NCBI GenBank assembly: GCA_009920665.1
Contig: RFZL01000020.1
Span: forward strand, 1 to 40,337
Source of the DNA: Alphaproteobacteria bacterium
GTDB lineage: Bacteria; Pseudomonadota; Alphaproteobacteria; Puniceispirillales; Puniceispirillaceae
DNA length: 40,337 nucleotides
Direction of reading: 5' to 3'
In this document: in pieces, positions 33,243-40,337 of the stretch
Layout: each line of letters begins with the position of its first letter
How positions within the stretch are numbered: position 1 is the first letter of the stretch
Notes under the pieces: generated by a model
Told to the model about the DNA's origin: nothing
Databases searched by the model: none
The model's input: only the letters and a program-made list of their open reading frames with translations
Made by a program: the position numbers and the translations under genes

Positions 33243-34202
33243 ATGTTCTTTATTCCCCTGTTTGATGACAACCCGTCCCGGCGCACCCCATGGGTCGCCT
33301 GGATGATCATCACCGCCTGCGTGATTGTCTTCATGTGGCAGCAATCCCTGCCGCCGCAGGCCGAACGGCTGGCCTTCTTCCAATATGGTTTCATCCCGGC
33401 CAATGCCAGCGGCGTCGCGCCCCTGCCGCCTGAAATCGCCATTCTGCCGGCCTGGGCGACGATGATTTCGGCCATGTTCCTGCATGGTGGCTGGATGCAT
33501 ATCGGCGGCAACATGCTGTATCTCTGGATTTTCGGCGACAATGTCGAGGATTCGATGGGGCCGTGGCGCTTTGTTGTCTTCTATCTGCTATGCGGCGCGG
33601 CGGCGGCGCTGGCGCAGTATATGATCGGCCCCGCCTCGCGCGTGCCAATGGTCGGCGCCTCAGGCGGCATCGCCGGTATCCTTGGCGCCTATCTGATCCT
33701 GCATCCGCGCGCCGCGATCCGCACCTTTCTGCTGATCCTGATCTTCATCCGCTTCATCAATCTGCCGGCCTGGATCGTTCTCGGTATCTGGATCGGCGGC
33801 CAGTTTGTCGCCGTCCCGAACGCGCTCAGTGGTGATGATGGCGGCGTCGCCTATTTCGCGCATATCGGCGGATTTCTGGCCGGCATGGCGCTGATCCCCT
33901 TCTTCAAACGGTCGGATGTGCCGCTGTTCGGCGCCAATGACACGCCGCCGGACCACCTGCCCGGACGCCCCATCCCATTCTCCGAAATCCGGCAGGAAGC
34001 CAGATATCGCTATGGTCGCCGCACCAATGATCCGCTGCGCTCACGCGTCGTGGTTCGCGATGCCGGTCCGGCAGATGATGGCGAAGATGCAGATGACAGC
34101 GTTTCGCCCTGGCAGGCCGGAAGCGGCGATGAGACGCGCGATAAAAGGAGCGCTCGCAAACGCCGCGGATCGGTCCCGGGGCTCAGACGCCGGCAGGACT
34201 AG
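33243..34202 (+). CDS. Rhomboid family intramembrane serine protease
   Basis: Rhomboids cut transmembrane segments within the membrane. The 319-residue product has six or so hydrophobic helices. The catalytic dyad is visible as Ser140 in VGASGGIAGILGAY and His207 in YFAHIGGFLAGM. HGGWMHIGGNMLYLWIFGDNVED is the conserved second-helix segment. After about residue 225 there is a hydrophilic cytosolic tail of about 95 residues, ending in a strongly basic stretch. The N terminus MFFIPLFDDNPSRRTPW is typical of the alphaproteobacterial subgroup. The stop overlaps the convergent CinA-like gene by 4 bp. Substrate unknown. Confidence 0.94.
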   Translation: MFFIPLFDDNPSRRTPWVAWMIITACVIVFMWQQSLPPQAERLAFFQYGFIPANASGVAPLPPEIAILPAWATMISAMFLHGGWMHIGGNMLYLWIFGDNVEDSMGPWRFVVFYLLCGAAAALAQYMIGPASRVPMVGASGGIAGILGAYLILHPRAAIRTFLLILIFIRFINLPAWIVLGIWIGGQFVAVPNALSGDDGGVAYFAHIGGFLAGMALIPFFKRSDVPLFGANDTPPDHLPGRPIPFSEIRQEARYRYGRRTNDPLRSRVVVRDAGPADDGEDADDSVSPWQAGSGDETRDKRSARKRRGSVPGLRRRQD

Positions 34203-34921
34203 ACCCCGCCACCCTCGCCAAGCGGCATGATCTCGGCAGCAGCACCAAGGTCGCGCACACCGGCGGCAAGCGCCTCGGCGGCGGCCATGGTGATGTGCGG
34301 GTCAAGACCACTGACAACGGCGGCGGTGCCGAACTGGCCCGGCTTGAACCAGGGATAGCTGCCAATGCTGACGCCTTCATGGGCGGTCTGGACAGCTTCC
34401 ATGATCGTGGCGATAGTGCCTTCGCCGATGGCGCATTGCACGGTCAGACGCGTCATGGCGACACCACCCGGAAGCTGGTCACGCAGCCCCTCGAACATTG
34501 CCTGAAGAATGGACGGCACGCCGGCGAAGACATGGACATTGCCAAGGATGTACCCCGGCGCGGCACTCAGCGGATTGTCGATCAGCGCGGCGCCCTCGGG
34601 AATGTCCGCCATCTTCTGGCGGGCGGCGTTGAACTCGATATCCGTGCCCTCGTAATGCGCGATCAGCCGCGCCTCCGCCTCGGGATGATCATCATGTGTC
34701 GGCCCGATTCCGCCGCTGGTGAAGACAAGATCGTGCGCCGCCGACAGCAATTGCACGGTTTCGATGATCACCTCTCGGATATCCGGGATCACCCGCGCCT
34801 CGCGCAGCATGATCCCTTGTGAGCCAAGCTGCTCGGCAAGCCATCCGATATTCCTGTCCTTCGTGCGGCCGGAGAGGATTTCGTCACCAATCACGATGAT
34901 TGCAGCTGTCGGGTTGGCCAT
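34199..34921 (-). CDS. CinA-N/molybdopterin-binding domain protein
   Basis: A 240-residue member of the MoaB/Mog-like fold, corresponding to the N-terminal half of CinA. In CinA this half acts on nucleotide compounds (ADP-ribose type), while the missing C-terminal half deamidates NMN. Visible motifs are IVIGDEILSGRTKDRN, LVFTSGGIGPTHDDHP and VFAGVPSILQAMFEG. The standalone form without the amidase half is frequent in alphaproteobacteria. The start has AAAGGA at good spacing. The stop overlaps the rhomboid stop by 4 bp. Confidence 0.9.
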   Translation of the reverse strand: MANPTAAIIVIGDEILSGRTKDRNIGWLAEQLGSQGIMLREARVIPDIREVIIETVQLLSAAHDLVFTSGGIGPTHDDHPEAEARLIAHYEGTDIEFNAARQKMADIPEGAALIDNPLSAAPGYILGNVHVFAGVPSILQAMFEGLRDQLPGGVAMTRLTVQCAIGEGTIATIMEAVQTAHEGVSIGSYPWFKPGQFGTAAVVSGLDPHITMAAAEALAAGVRDLGAAAEIMPLGEGGGV

Positions 34922-35114
34922 GTCCGGTTCCTTTGAAGATCGCTGAAAAATACCTCACAGGGAGATAGCGTCTTTCCGGCGCCGGTCAAGCCCGGACTGA
35001 CGGCAACATGGCCATGCACCGGACGGCTTTGCCTAAATGGCTTGGCAAGCCGATGTTTTGTGATTAGTGGTATCGGCGCAATACACCGATCAGAAACGCA
35101 GAAACAAGGCAGCC

Positions 35115-35903
35115 ATGCGCACCGATCCTGTGATCCTTCATGATGAAACCGGCTTTGCCGGCATGCGCGCCGCCGGCAGTCTGGCGGCGGCGGTGCTGGA
35201 CATGATCACACCACATGTCGCGGTCGGCATCACGACCGAGGAGCTGGACCGTATCTGCCATGACTATATCACCGCGCAAGGCGCGGTCCCGGCACCGCTG
35301 AACTACAAGGGGTTTCCGAAGGCTACCTGTATTTCGCTGAACCATGTTGTCTGCCACGGCATCCCGGGGCCGAAGACGCTGCGTGACGGCGATATCCTGA
35401 ACATCGATATCACGGTCATTCTCGATGGCTGGTACGGCGATACATCGCGGATGTATTTTGTTGGCGAACCGTCGGTGAAGGCGCGTCTGCTGACGTCGGT
35501 GACCTATGAATGCCTGATGCGCGGCATCGAGGCGGCAAGGCCCGGCAACACTCTTGGCGACATCGGTCACGCTATCCAGAGCCATGCCGAGGCGCAGCGA
35601 TTCTCGGTGGTGCGTGACTTCACCGGCCACGGCCTTGGCCAGACCTTTCACTGCGCGCCGACTGTGCTGCATTTCGGCACGCCCGGTGGCGGCATGACGC
35701 TGGAACCCGGGATGATCTTCACCATCGAGCCGATGATCAATGCCGGGCGCGCCGAGACGAAGATTCTGGGTGATGGCTGGACAGCGGTGACGCGCGACCG
35801 ATCGCTGTCGGCACAGTTCGAACATTCCATTGGCATCACCGACGGGGAAGCGGAAATCTTCACCCTGTCGCCGGCCGGCCATACGGCACCGCCCTACCCT
35901 TAG
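35115..35903 (+). CDS. map: Methionine aminopeptidase, type I
   Basis: Removes the N-terminal methionine from new proteins. From ATG 35115 the product is 262 residues and shows all five metal ligands: Asp98 (NIDIT), Asp109 (GDTSRM), His172 (GHGLGQTFH), Glu205 (IEPMINAG) and Glu236 (FEHSIG). It also has the conserved NHVVCHGIP. A GTG at 35067 is open but lacks a good ribosome-binding site. The 193-bp gap upstream, towards the divergent CinA-like gene, holds a small GGCTT/AAGCC hairpin (35039-35051) followed by TTTTG and no promoter I can defend. Confidence 0.96.
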   Translation: MRTDPVILHDETGFAGMRAAGSLAAAVLDMITPHVAVGITTEELDRICHDYITAQGAVPAPLNYKGFPKATCISLNHVVCHGIPGPKTLRDGDILNIDITVILDGWYGDTSRMYFVGEPSVKARLLTSVTYECLMRGIEAARPGNTLGDIGHAIQSHAEAQRFSVVRDFTGHGLGQTFHCAPTVLHFGTPGGGMTLEPGMIFTIEPMINAGRAETKILGDGWTAVTRDRSLSAQFEHSIGITDGEAEIFTLSPAGHTAPPYP

Positions 35904-35989
35904 GCCAATCACCGGCAAAAAGACCTAACTTCATCAGGCTGGCGGAATCTTAACGCTTTCTTTAGCCGTAATGGATTATCCCTGTGGGT

Positions 35990-36751
35990 ATGACCAGCCC
36001 ACCCGACACGCCACCCGACACGCCGCCCGACGCGCAGAACATGTCACCGGATGGCCGCGATCCGGCGCATGCGCGGTATCCCGATCACCAATCCGGACAT
36101 CGCGCCCGCATGCGGGGCAAGCTGCTGGCGAAGGGTGCCGCTGCATTCAGTGAACTGGAATTGCTGGAAATGCTTCTCTATGCCGGCAACCCGCGCGGCG
36201 ACACCAAACCGCTGGCGAAGGATCTGATGACCAGCTTCGGGTCGCTGTCGGCGGTGCTGCGCGCGCCGGCGAAGGCGCTGCGTGACCATCGCGGAATGGG
36301 TGACGCGGCGGTCGCGGCGCTGAAAATCGTCGAGGCTGCCGGGCTGCATCTCAGCCATTCGGACATTCACAACCGGCATGTCCTGTCGAGCTGGAGCGAG
36401 GTTCAGCATTACTGCATCACCCGCCTTGCACATGAGCCGATCGAGCATTTCATGATGCTGTGCCTCGACAACCGTAACCGGCTGATCGCCGAGGAAAGGC
36501 TGTCCAGCGGCACCATCGACCAGACGCCTGTCTATGTTCGCGAGGTTGTCGCCGCCGCGCTGCGTCACCATGCCAAGGCGGTGATCCTCGTCCATAATCA
36601 CCCAAGCGGCGAAACCGAGCCGTCGCGCGCCGATATCGACATGACAGCCGAATTGCGCGCCGCGCTGGCGCTGGTGACCGTGACGCTTCACGACCATCTG
36701 GTCGTCGCCGGTCAGGAGGTGGTGAGTTTCAAGAGCCTTGGCCTGCTCTAG
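35990..36751 (+). CDS. radC: RadC family JAB-domain protein
   Basis: RadC proteins carry a JAB1/MPN-type zinc metalloprotease-like domain; the old claim of a role in DNA repair is not supported for E. coli and the function is unsettled. From ATG 35990 the product is 253 residues. It has a proline-rich N terminus made by a DNA repeat, a helix-hairpin-helix-like region with FSELELLEMLLYAGNPRGDTKPLA, and the MPN domain with ILVHNHPSGETEPSRADIDMT (the HxH-x10-D metal motif). A GTG 6 bases upstream is possible. It is convergent with a 64-residue gene. Confidence 0.93.
   Translation: MTSPPDTPPDTPPDAQNMSPDGRDPAHARYPDHQSGHRARMRGKLLAKGAAAFSELELLEMLLYAGNPRGDTKPLAKDLMTSFGSLSAVLRAPAKALRDHRGMGDAAVAALKIVEAAGLHLSHSDIHNRHVLSSWSEVQHYCITRLAHEPIEHFMMLCLDNRNRLIAEERLSSGTIDQTPVYVREVVAAALRHHAKAVILVHNHPSGETEPSRADIDMTAELRAALALVTVTLHDHLVVAGQEVVSFKSLGLL
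36001..36036 (+). repeat. 12-bp tandem repeats at the start of radC
   Basis: ACCCGACACGCC occurs twice without mismatch (36001-36012, 36013-36024) and a third degenerate copy follows to 36036. The repeats encode the PPDT units of the RadC N terminus (SPPDTPPDTPPDA), only four codons after the start. Confidence 0.9.
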
Positions 36752-36770
36752 GCAGCGCTTGGGGTGGCCT

Positions 36771-36965
36771 CTATTTCGGGTCGGTGATGTCGTTGATCTT
36801 GTCCCGCGCCTTGCGCGTCAGCTGGCCGGCCTTCCGGCTGGCTTTCATCAGATTCGGACGCGCCTGTTCCAGCGCCTTGCCGGCCGCCTCGCCGGCTTTT
36901 TTCTGCACCGCCGGATTGCGGGCGACCATCAACAGGGCGTTGACTACAAGCCGTCGGATGAACAT
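36771..36965 (-). CDS. Small helical protein, unknown function
   Basis: A 64-residue, strongly basic product that begins MFIRRLVVNALLMVARNPAV and continues with Lys/Ala/Arg-rich helical sequence. The start at 36965 has GAGGAA at good spacing. The open frame continues far upstream (to 38153), but that part is only the antisense of purB. An amphipathic N-terminal helix could bind the membrane surface. Similar small proteins next to unrelated genes are, to my recollection, common in alphaproteobacteria, without a known role. It is convergent with radC, with 19 bp between the stops. Confidence 0.6.
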   Translation of the reverse strand: MFIRRLVVNALLMVARNPAVQKKAGEAAGKALEQARPNLMKASRKAGQLTRKARDKINDITDPK

Positions 36966-37013
36966 CGCTTCCTCGCGCCTCGCGGATTGAATTAACCGGC
37001 CAGCGGCGGCCCT

Positions 37014-37040
37014 TTGCACCGGGTTACGCACTGGTATTTT
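37014..37040 (+). promoter_or_regulatory. Weak candidate pur operon promoter
   Basis: TTGCAC and TATTTT are separated by 15 bp, short of the optimum, about 55 bp upstream of purB. The boxes look reasonable but the spacing lowers confidence. Confidence 0.3.
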
Positions 37041-37094
37041 CACCTGCCTGATGCTACAACCACGGCGCTGAAAGTGGCAAAGGAAAACAGCTCG

Positions 37095-38396
37095 ATGATT
37101 CCCCGATATTCGCGACCGGAAATGACCTCCATCTGGTCCGAACAGAGTAAGTTTCAAATCTGGTATGAAATTGAGGCACATGCCTGTGACGCGATGGCGG
37201 AACTGGGCATGATCCCGCGTGAGGCGGCGAAAGCGGTCTGGGAACGGGGCGGTTTCGATATCGACCGAATCAACGAGATCGAGCGCGAAACCAAGCATGA
37301 TGTCATCGCATTCCTGACCAGCCTGGCCGAACATGTCGGCGAGGAAGCCCGCTTCGTGCATCAGGGCATGACCTCCTCGGACGTTCTTGACACAACCCTC
37401 GCCGTGCAAATGACCCGCGCCAGTGATCTGCTGCTTGCTGGCATGGACCGCCTGCTGGCCGCGCTCAGAACCCGCGCCGAGGAACATCGCTATACCCCGA
37501 CAATCGGGCGAAGCCACGGCATCCACGCCGAACCGACAACCTTTGGCCTGAAGCTGGCAACATTCTTTGCCGAATTTACCCGCTGCCGCCAGCGACTGGA
37601 AGCGGCACGCGCCGAGATCGCCACCTGTGCCATTTCCGGCGCGGTCGGCACCTTCGCGCATATCGACCCGGCGGTCGAGGTGCATGTCGCCGCAAAGCTG
37701 GGACTGACCCCCGAGCCGGTTTCGACGCAGGTGATCCCGCGCGATCGCCACGCCATGTTCTTCGCCACCCTCGGCGTGATCGCAAGCTCGGTCGAACGGC
37801 TGGCCACCGAAATCAGGCATCTTCAGCGGACCGAGCTTCGCGAGGCGGAGGAGTTCTTCTCCGCCGGGCAGAAGGGCTCGTCGGCGATGCCGCACAAACG
37901 CAATCCGGTACTGACCGAGAACCTGACCGGACTGGCACGGATCGTTCGCGCCGCCGTGACGCCGGCGCTGGAAAATGTCGTTCTGTGGCATGAGCGCGAC
38001 ATCTCGCATTCGTCGGTCGAACGTGTGTTCGGACCCGACGCCACGATTGCCCTCGATTTCGCGTTGCAGCGCCTCGCCAGCGTTGTCGAGAAGCTTGTGG
38101 TCTACACCGATTCCATGCAGGCCAATCTTGACCAGCTTGGCGGGCTTGTCCATTCACAGCAGGTGATGCTGGCGCTGACACAAAAAGGCGTCAGCCGCGA
38201 GGATGCCTATGTCATGGTGCAGCGCAACGCCATGGCCACCTGGAAGGATGGCGGCAGCTATCGCGACAGGTTGAAGGCTGATGCGGATGTGCAGGCGGCC
38301 CTGAGCGCGGTGGATATCGACGCGCTGTTCGACCTCGACCAGCATTTCCGGCATGTCGATACGATCTTTGCCCGCGTCTTCGGCGGGGGTTCGTGA
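37095..38396 (+). CDS. purB: Adenylosuccinate lyase
   Basis: Acts twice in purine synthesis: it releases fumarate from SAICAR to give AICAR, and from adenylosuccinate to give AMP. From ATG 37095 the product is 433 residues, starting [23 protein letters not shown] as in the family. [27 protein letters not shown] (with the catalytic histidine) and the lyase signature [11 protein letters not shown] near residue 262 are present. The frame is open back to 37014 but without a proper start. It is the first gene of purB-purC-purS-purQ-purL; its stop overlaps purC. Confidence 0.97.
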   Translation: MIPRYSRPEMTSIWSEQSKFQIWYEIEAHACDAMAELGMIPREAAKAVWERGGFDIDRINEIERETKHDVIAFLTSLAEHVGEEARFVHQGMTSSDVLDTTLAVQMTRASDLLLAGMDRLLAALRTRAEEHRYTPTIGRSHGIHAEPTTFGLKLATFFAEFTRCRQRLEAARAEIATCAISGAVGTFAHIDPAVEVHVAAKLGLTPEPVSTQVIPRDRHAMFFATLGVIASSVERLATEIRHLQRTELREAEEFFSAGQKGSSAMPHKRNPVLTENLTGLARIVRAAVTPALENVVLWHERDISHSSVERVFGPDATIALDFALQRLASVVEKLVVYTDSMQANLDQLGGLVHSQQVMLALTQKGVSREDAYVMVQRNAMATWKDGGSYRDRLKADADVQAALSAVDIDALFDLDQHFRHVDTIFARVFGGGS

Positions 38397-39127
38397 TGGG
38401 GGAGCGACAGCCACTTTACGAGGGCAAGGCCAAGATCATCTATCCCGGGCCCGATGCCGGCACGCTGGTGCAATATTTCAAGGATGACGCCACCGCCTTC
38501 AACGCGCAGAAGAAGGATGTCATCACCGGCAAGGGCGTGCTGAACAATTTCATCAGTGAGTATATCATGGGGCGGCTTGCCGAGGCCGGCGTGACGACGC
38601 ATTTCATCGAACGTCTGAATGACCGCGAACAGCTGATCCGCGCGCTGGAGATCATTCCGGTCGAGGTGGTTGTCCGCAATGTCGCCGCCGGGTCGATCTG
38701 TCCGCGCCTTGGCCTGACTGAAGGCGATGACATGCCATCGACGCTGGTCGAGTTCTGCCTGAAGGATGACGCGCTTGGCGACCCGATCATCGCGCGCGAA
38801 CATATTCTGACATTCGGCTGGGCCAGCGCCGCGGAATTCGATGTCATGGTCGCCGAGACACACCGCATCAACGCCTTGCTGACCGACATCTTCGCCGCCA
38901 TCGATGTGCGGCTGATCGACTTCAAGCTGGAATTCGGCCGGCCGGCCGATGGCAGTGGCGGCATCATGCTTGCCGACGAGATCAGCCCCGACAATTGCCG
39001 TCTCTGGCAGGTCGGTACCGACGAGAAAATGGACAAGGACAGGTTCCGCCGCGATCTTGGCGGCCTGGCCGAAGCCTATGAGGAGATCGCGCGCCGCCTC
39101 GGCGTGACCATACCGAAGGCAAGCTGA
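38396..39127 (+). CDS. purC: SAICAR synthetase
   Basis: Joins CAIR and aspartate with ATP to form SAICAR. From ATG 38396 the product is 243 residues; a GTG at 38393 would add one. Motifs are [10 protein letters not shown] at the N terminus, [30 protein letters not shown], and LIDFKLEFG followed by [13 protein letters not shown]. The start overlaps the purB stop as TGATG. Its product is the substrate of PurB, so their joint translation makes sense. purS follows 37 bp later. Confidence 0.97.
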   Translation: MGERQPLYEGKAKIIYPGPDAGTLVQYFKDDATAFNAQKKDVITGKGVLNNFISEYIMGRLAEAGVTTHFIERLNDREQLIRALEIIPVEVVVRNVAAGSICPRLGLTEGDDMPSTLVEFCLKDDALGDPIIAREHILTFGWASAAEFDVMVAETHRINALLTDIFAAIDVRLIDFKLEFGRPADGSGGIMLADEISPDNCRLWQVGTDEKMDKDRFRRDLGGLAEAYEEIARRLGVTIPKAS

Positions 39128-39164
39128 CCGCCTGCCCCAACCGCCCGATGCAAAGGACATATCC

Positions 39165-39419
39165 ATGCAGGTAATCGTCAACATCTCGCTGAAAGAAGGC
39201 GTTCTCGACCCGCAGGGACGCGCCATCGGACGCTCGCTCACCGATCTCGGATTTCAGGAGGTCGGCGAGGTCAGGGTCGGCAAGCGCATTTCCCTCGATA
39301 TCGACGAGAGCGATCCGGCACGGGCCGAACAGCGTGTGGCGCGCATGTGCGAGACGCTGCTGGCGAACACCGTGATCGAGGATTACGAGATCGAGATCGC
39401 CGGGGAGAATGGGGCATGA
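39165..39419 (+). CDS. purS: FGAM synthase subunit PurS
   Basis: The small subunit of the three-part FGAM synthase (PurS, PurQ, small PurL). It bridges the glutaminase and the synthetase so that ammonia can be channelled. The 84-residue product shows the typical VIVNISLKEGVLDPQGRAIGRSL and the C-terminal LANTVIEDYEIEI. Its stop overlaps the purQ start as ATGA. The presence of PurS shows that the downstream purL is of the small type. Confidence 0.96.
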   Translation: MQVIVNISLKEGVLDPQGRAIGRSLTDLGFQEVGEVRVGKRISLDIDESDPARAEQRVARMCETLLANTVIEDYEIEIAGENGA

Positions 39420-40120
39420 GCCTGAGCGCGCTTCGCGTCGCCATCATTGTCTTTCCCGGATCAAATTGCGACCGCGACATGATGGTGGCTGTCGAAAGGC
39501 TGGCCGGGCGACGGCCAGCCCTTGTCTGGCACAAGGAAACAAGCCTTGACCCGGTCGATCTGGCCATCATCCCCGGCGGCTTTTCCTACGGCGACTATCT
39601 GCGCTGCGGCGCGCTGGCAGCACGATCGCCGATCATGGAGGCGGTTCTCGACCATGCCGCACGCGGCGGCGCGGTGATGGGAATCTGCAACGGCTTTCAG
39701 GTGTTGCTGGAGGCCGGCCTTCTCCCCGGGGTCCTGGTCGAGAATGCCGGTCTGAAATATGTCTGCCGCAACACCTGCATCGAGGTTGTCGACGGCACCG
39801 GGTCACCCTTCACCGCCGGCCTTGTCCCGGGACAGAAAATGGTCATCCCGGTGGCGCATAACGAGGGCAATTACTTCGCCGGCGACGATGATTTGCAGCG
39901 GCTGGAGGATAATGGCCAGATCGCCTTTCGCTATGTCGACAGCGACATTCACGGCCCGGCCAACCCGAATGGCGCGGCGCGCGACATTGCCGGCATCATC
40001 TCGGCGAATGGACGGGTGATGGGTATGATGCCACATCCCGAACGCGCCATTTCGCCAGAGCTTGGCAGCGCCGACGGCGCCACCATGCTGACCGCCAGTC
40101 TGGAGGCCCTTGTGTCATGA
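39416..40120 (+). CDS. purQ: FGAM synthase glutaminase subunit PurQ
   Basis: A class I glutamine amidotransferase that supplies ammonia to PurL. From ATG 39416 the product is 234 residues. It starts with [14 protein letters not shown], has the nucleophile Cys91 in [17 protein letters not shown], and the catalytic His and Glu in MMPHPERA near the C terminus. It also has [16 protein letters not shown]. The start overlaps purS and the stop overlaps purL, both as ATGA, so the three subunits are translationally coupled. Confidence 0.97.
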   Translation: MSLSALRVAIIVFPGSNCDRDMMVAVERLAGRRPALVWHKETSLDPVDLAIIPGGFSYGDYLRCGALAARSPIMEAVLDHAARGGAVMGICNGFQVLLEAGLLPGVLVENAGLKYVCRNTCIEVVDGTGSPFTAGLVPGQKMVIPVAHNEGNYFAGDDDLQRLEDNGQIAFRYVDSDIHGPANPNGAARDIAGIISANGRVMGMMPHPERAISPELGSADGATMLTASLEALVS

Positions 40121-40138
40121 GCGATATCATGAGCGCAC
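40115..40138 (+). repeat. Near-duplicate 12-bp units at the purQ-purL junction
   Basis: TCATGAGCGATA and TCATGAGCGCAC are adjacent and match at 9 of 12 positions. Each contains ATGAGC in the same frame, so purL has two possible starts, at 40117 and 40129, of which only the first overlaps the purQ stop. Confidence 0.7.
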
Positions 40139-40337
40139 CACACCAGCACCCGGCCATGACCTTCGAGAACGCCGCTTCTATGGGGCTGTCGCGTGAGGAA
40201 TGGGACCTCATCCGGACGCGGCTTGGACGCACGCCGAATCTGTGTGAGCTGGGTATCTTCTCGGCCATGTGGTCGGAGCATTGTTCATACAAATCCTCGA
40301 AAAGATGGCTGAAAACCCTGCCGACCGAGGGGCCGCA
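40117..40337 (+). CDS. purL: FGAM synthase large subunit PurL (partial, 5' end only)
   Basis: The synthetase subunit that turns FGAR into FGAM. Only the first 73 codons are in the window; the gene runs off the right edge in an open frame. The recognisable family segment is [37 protein letters not shown], in which [10 protein letters not shown] is a PurL signature. The first ATG overlaps the purQ stop as ATGA; a second in-frame ATG lies 12 bases on. With purS and purQ separate, this should be the small (about 730-residue) type. Confidence 0.95.
   Translation, partial: MSDIMSAPHQHPAMTFENAASMGLSREEWDLIRTRLGRTPNLCELGIFSAMWSEHCSYKSSKRWLKTLPTEGP

Noticed and set aside
36966-38153. Long minus-strand frame opposite purB
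   Set aside because: Only the last 64 codons (36771-36965) have a ribosome-binding site and a plausible protein; the rest mirrors purB.

Overview
This is a gene-dense, GC-rich stretch of a bacterial chromosome. It reads as Alphaproteobacteria: the orders ndk-holC-pepA against lptF-lptG-surA-pdxA-rsmA, fabD-fabG-acpP-fabF-mltG-gmk, rpsF-rpsR-rplI-dnaB-alr, and purB-purC-purS-purQ-purL are typical of that class. A free-living marine lineage of Rhodospirillales or SAR116 type would fit, but that is an impression from gene order and protein character, not a measurement. There is no phage, transposon, integrase, CRISPR or toxin island. Almost every gene is a housekeeping gene.

Layout. 1-2580 (minus): ndk, holC, pepA. 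2788-8210 (plus): an envelope and cofactor operon lptF-lptG-surA-pdxA-rsmA with overlapping starts and stops. 8192-13394 (minus): fabD-fabG-acpP-fabF-mltG-gmk, the fatty-acid elongation core plus murein and GMP kinase genes. 13533-16849 (plus): a ribosomal-protein operon (bS6, bS18, bL9) with a strong terminator, then dnaB. 16863-21771 (plus): alr, an MlaE/MlaF lipid-transport pair, radA, cvpA. 21912-24109 (plus): purF and a coupled short-chain dehydrogenase. 24106-25920 (minus): mnmC. 26111-27970 (plus): cfa, a YcgN-type cysteine cluster protein and a small membrane protein. 27991-34921: a mixed block of single genes (Nu-class GST, flavin reductase-like protein, unknown membrane coiled-coil protein, YfbR-like HD hydrolase, two small genes, tRNA-Leu(UAA), unknown exported protein, rhomboid protease, CinA-N-like protein). 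35115-36965: map, radC and a 64-residue unknown. 37095-40337 (plus): the purine cluster purB-purC-purS-purQ-purL, with purL running off the right edge.

How the genes work together. LptF and LptG form the inner-membrane part of the LPS exporter, SurA chaperones outer-membrane proteins including LptD, and MlaE/MlaF would move phospholipids, so envelope assembly is well represented. PurF here and PurB/C/S/Q/L at the right end belong to the same IMP pathway but lie about 15 kb apart. Within operons, coupling by ATGA or TGATG overlaps is the rule. Three convergent gene pairs overlap tail to tail.

The most unusual feature is not a gene. At least nine places carry short in-phase or spacer tandem duplications (units of 12 to 18 bp), most of them in intergenic spacers or at gene ends. 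The largest is a six-fold 18-bp repeat giving ribosomal protein bS6 a tail of twelve Asp-Arg-Gly triplets. I found no convincing undescribed multi-gene system. The best unknowns are the membrane coiled-coil protein at 29480-30178, the exported protein at 31938-33110, and three small proteins.
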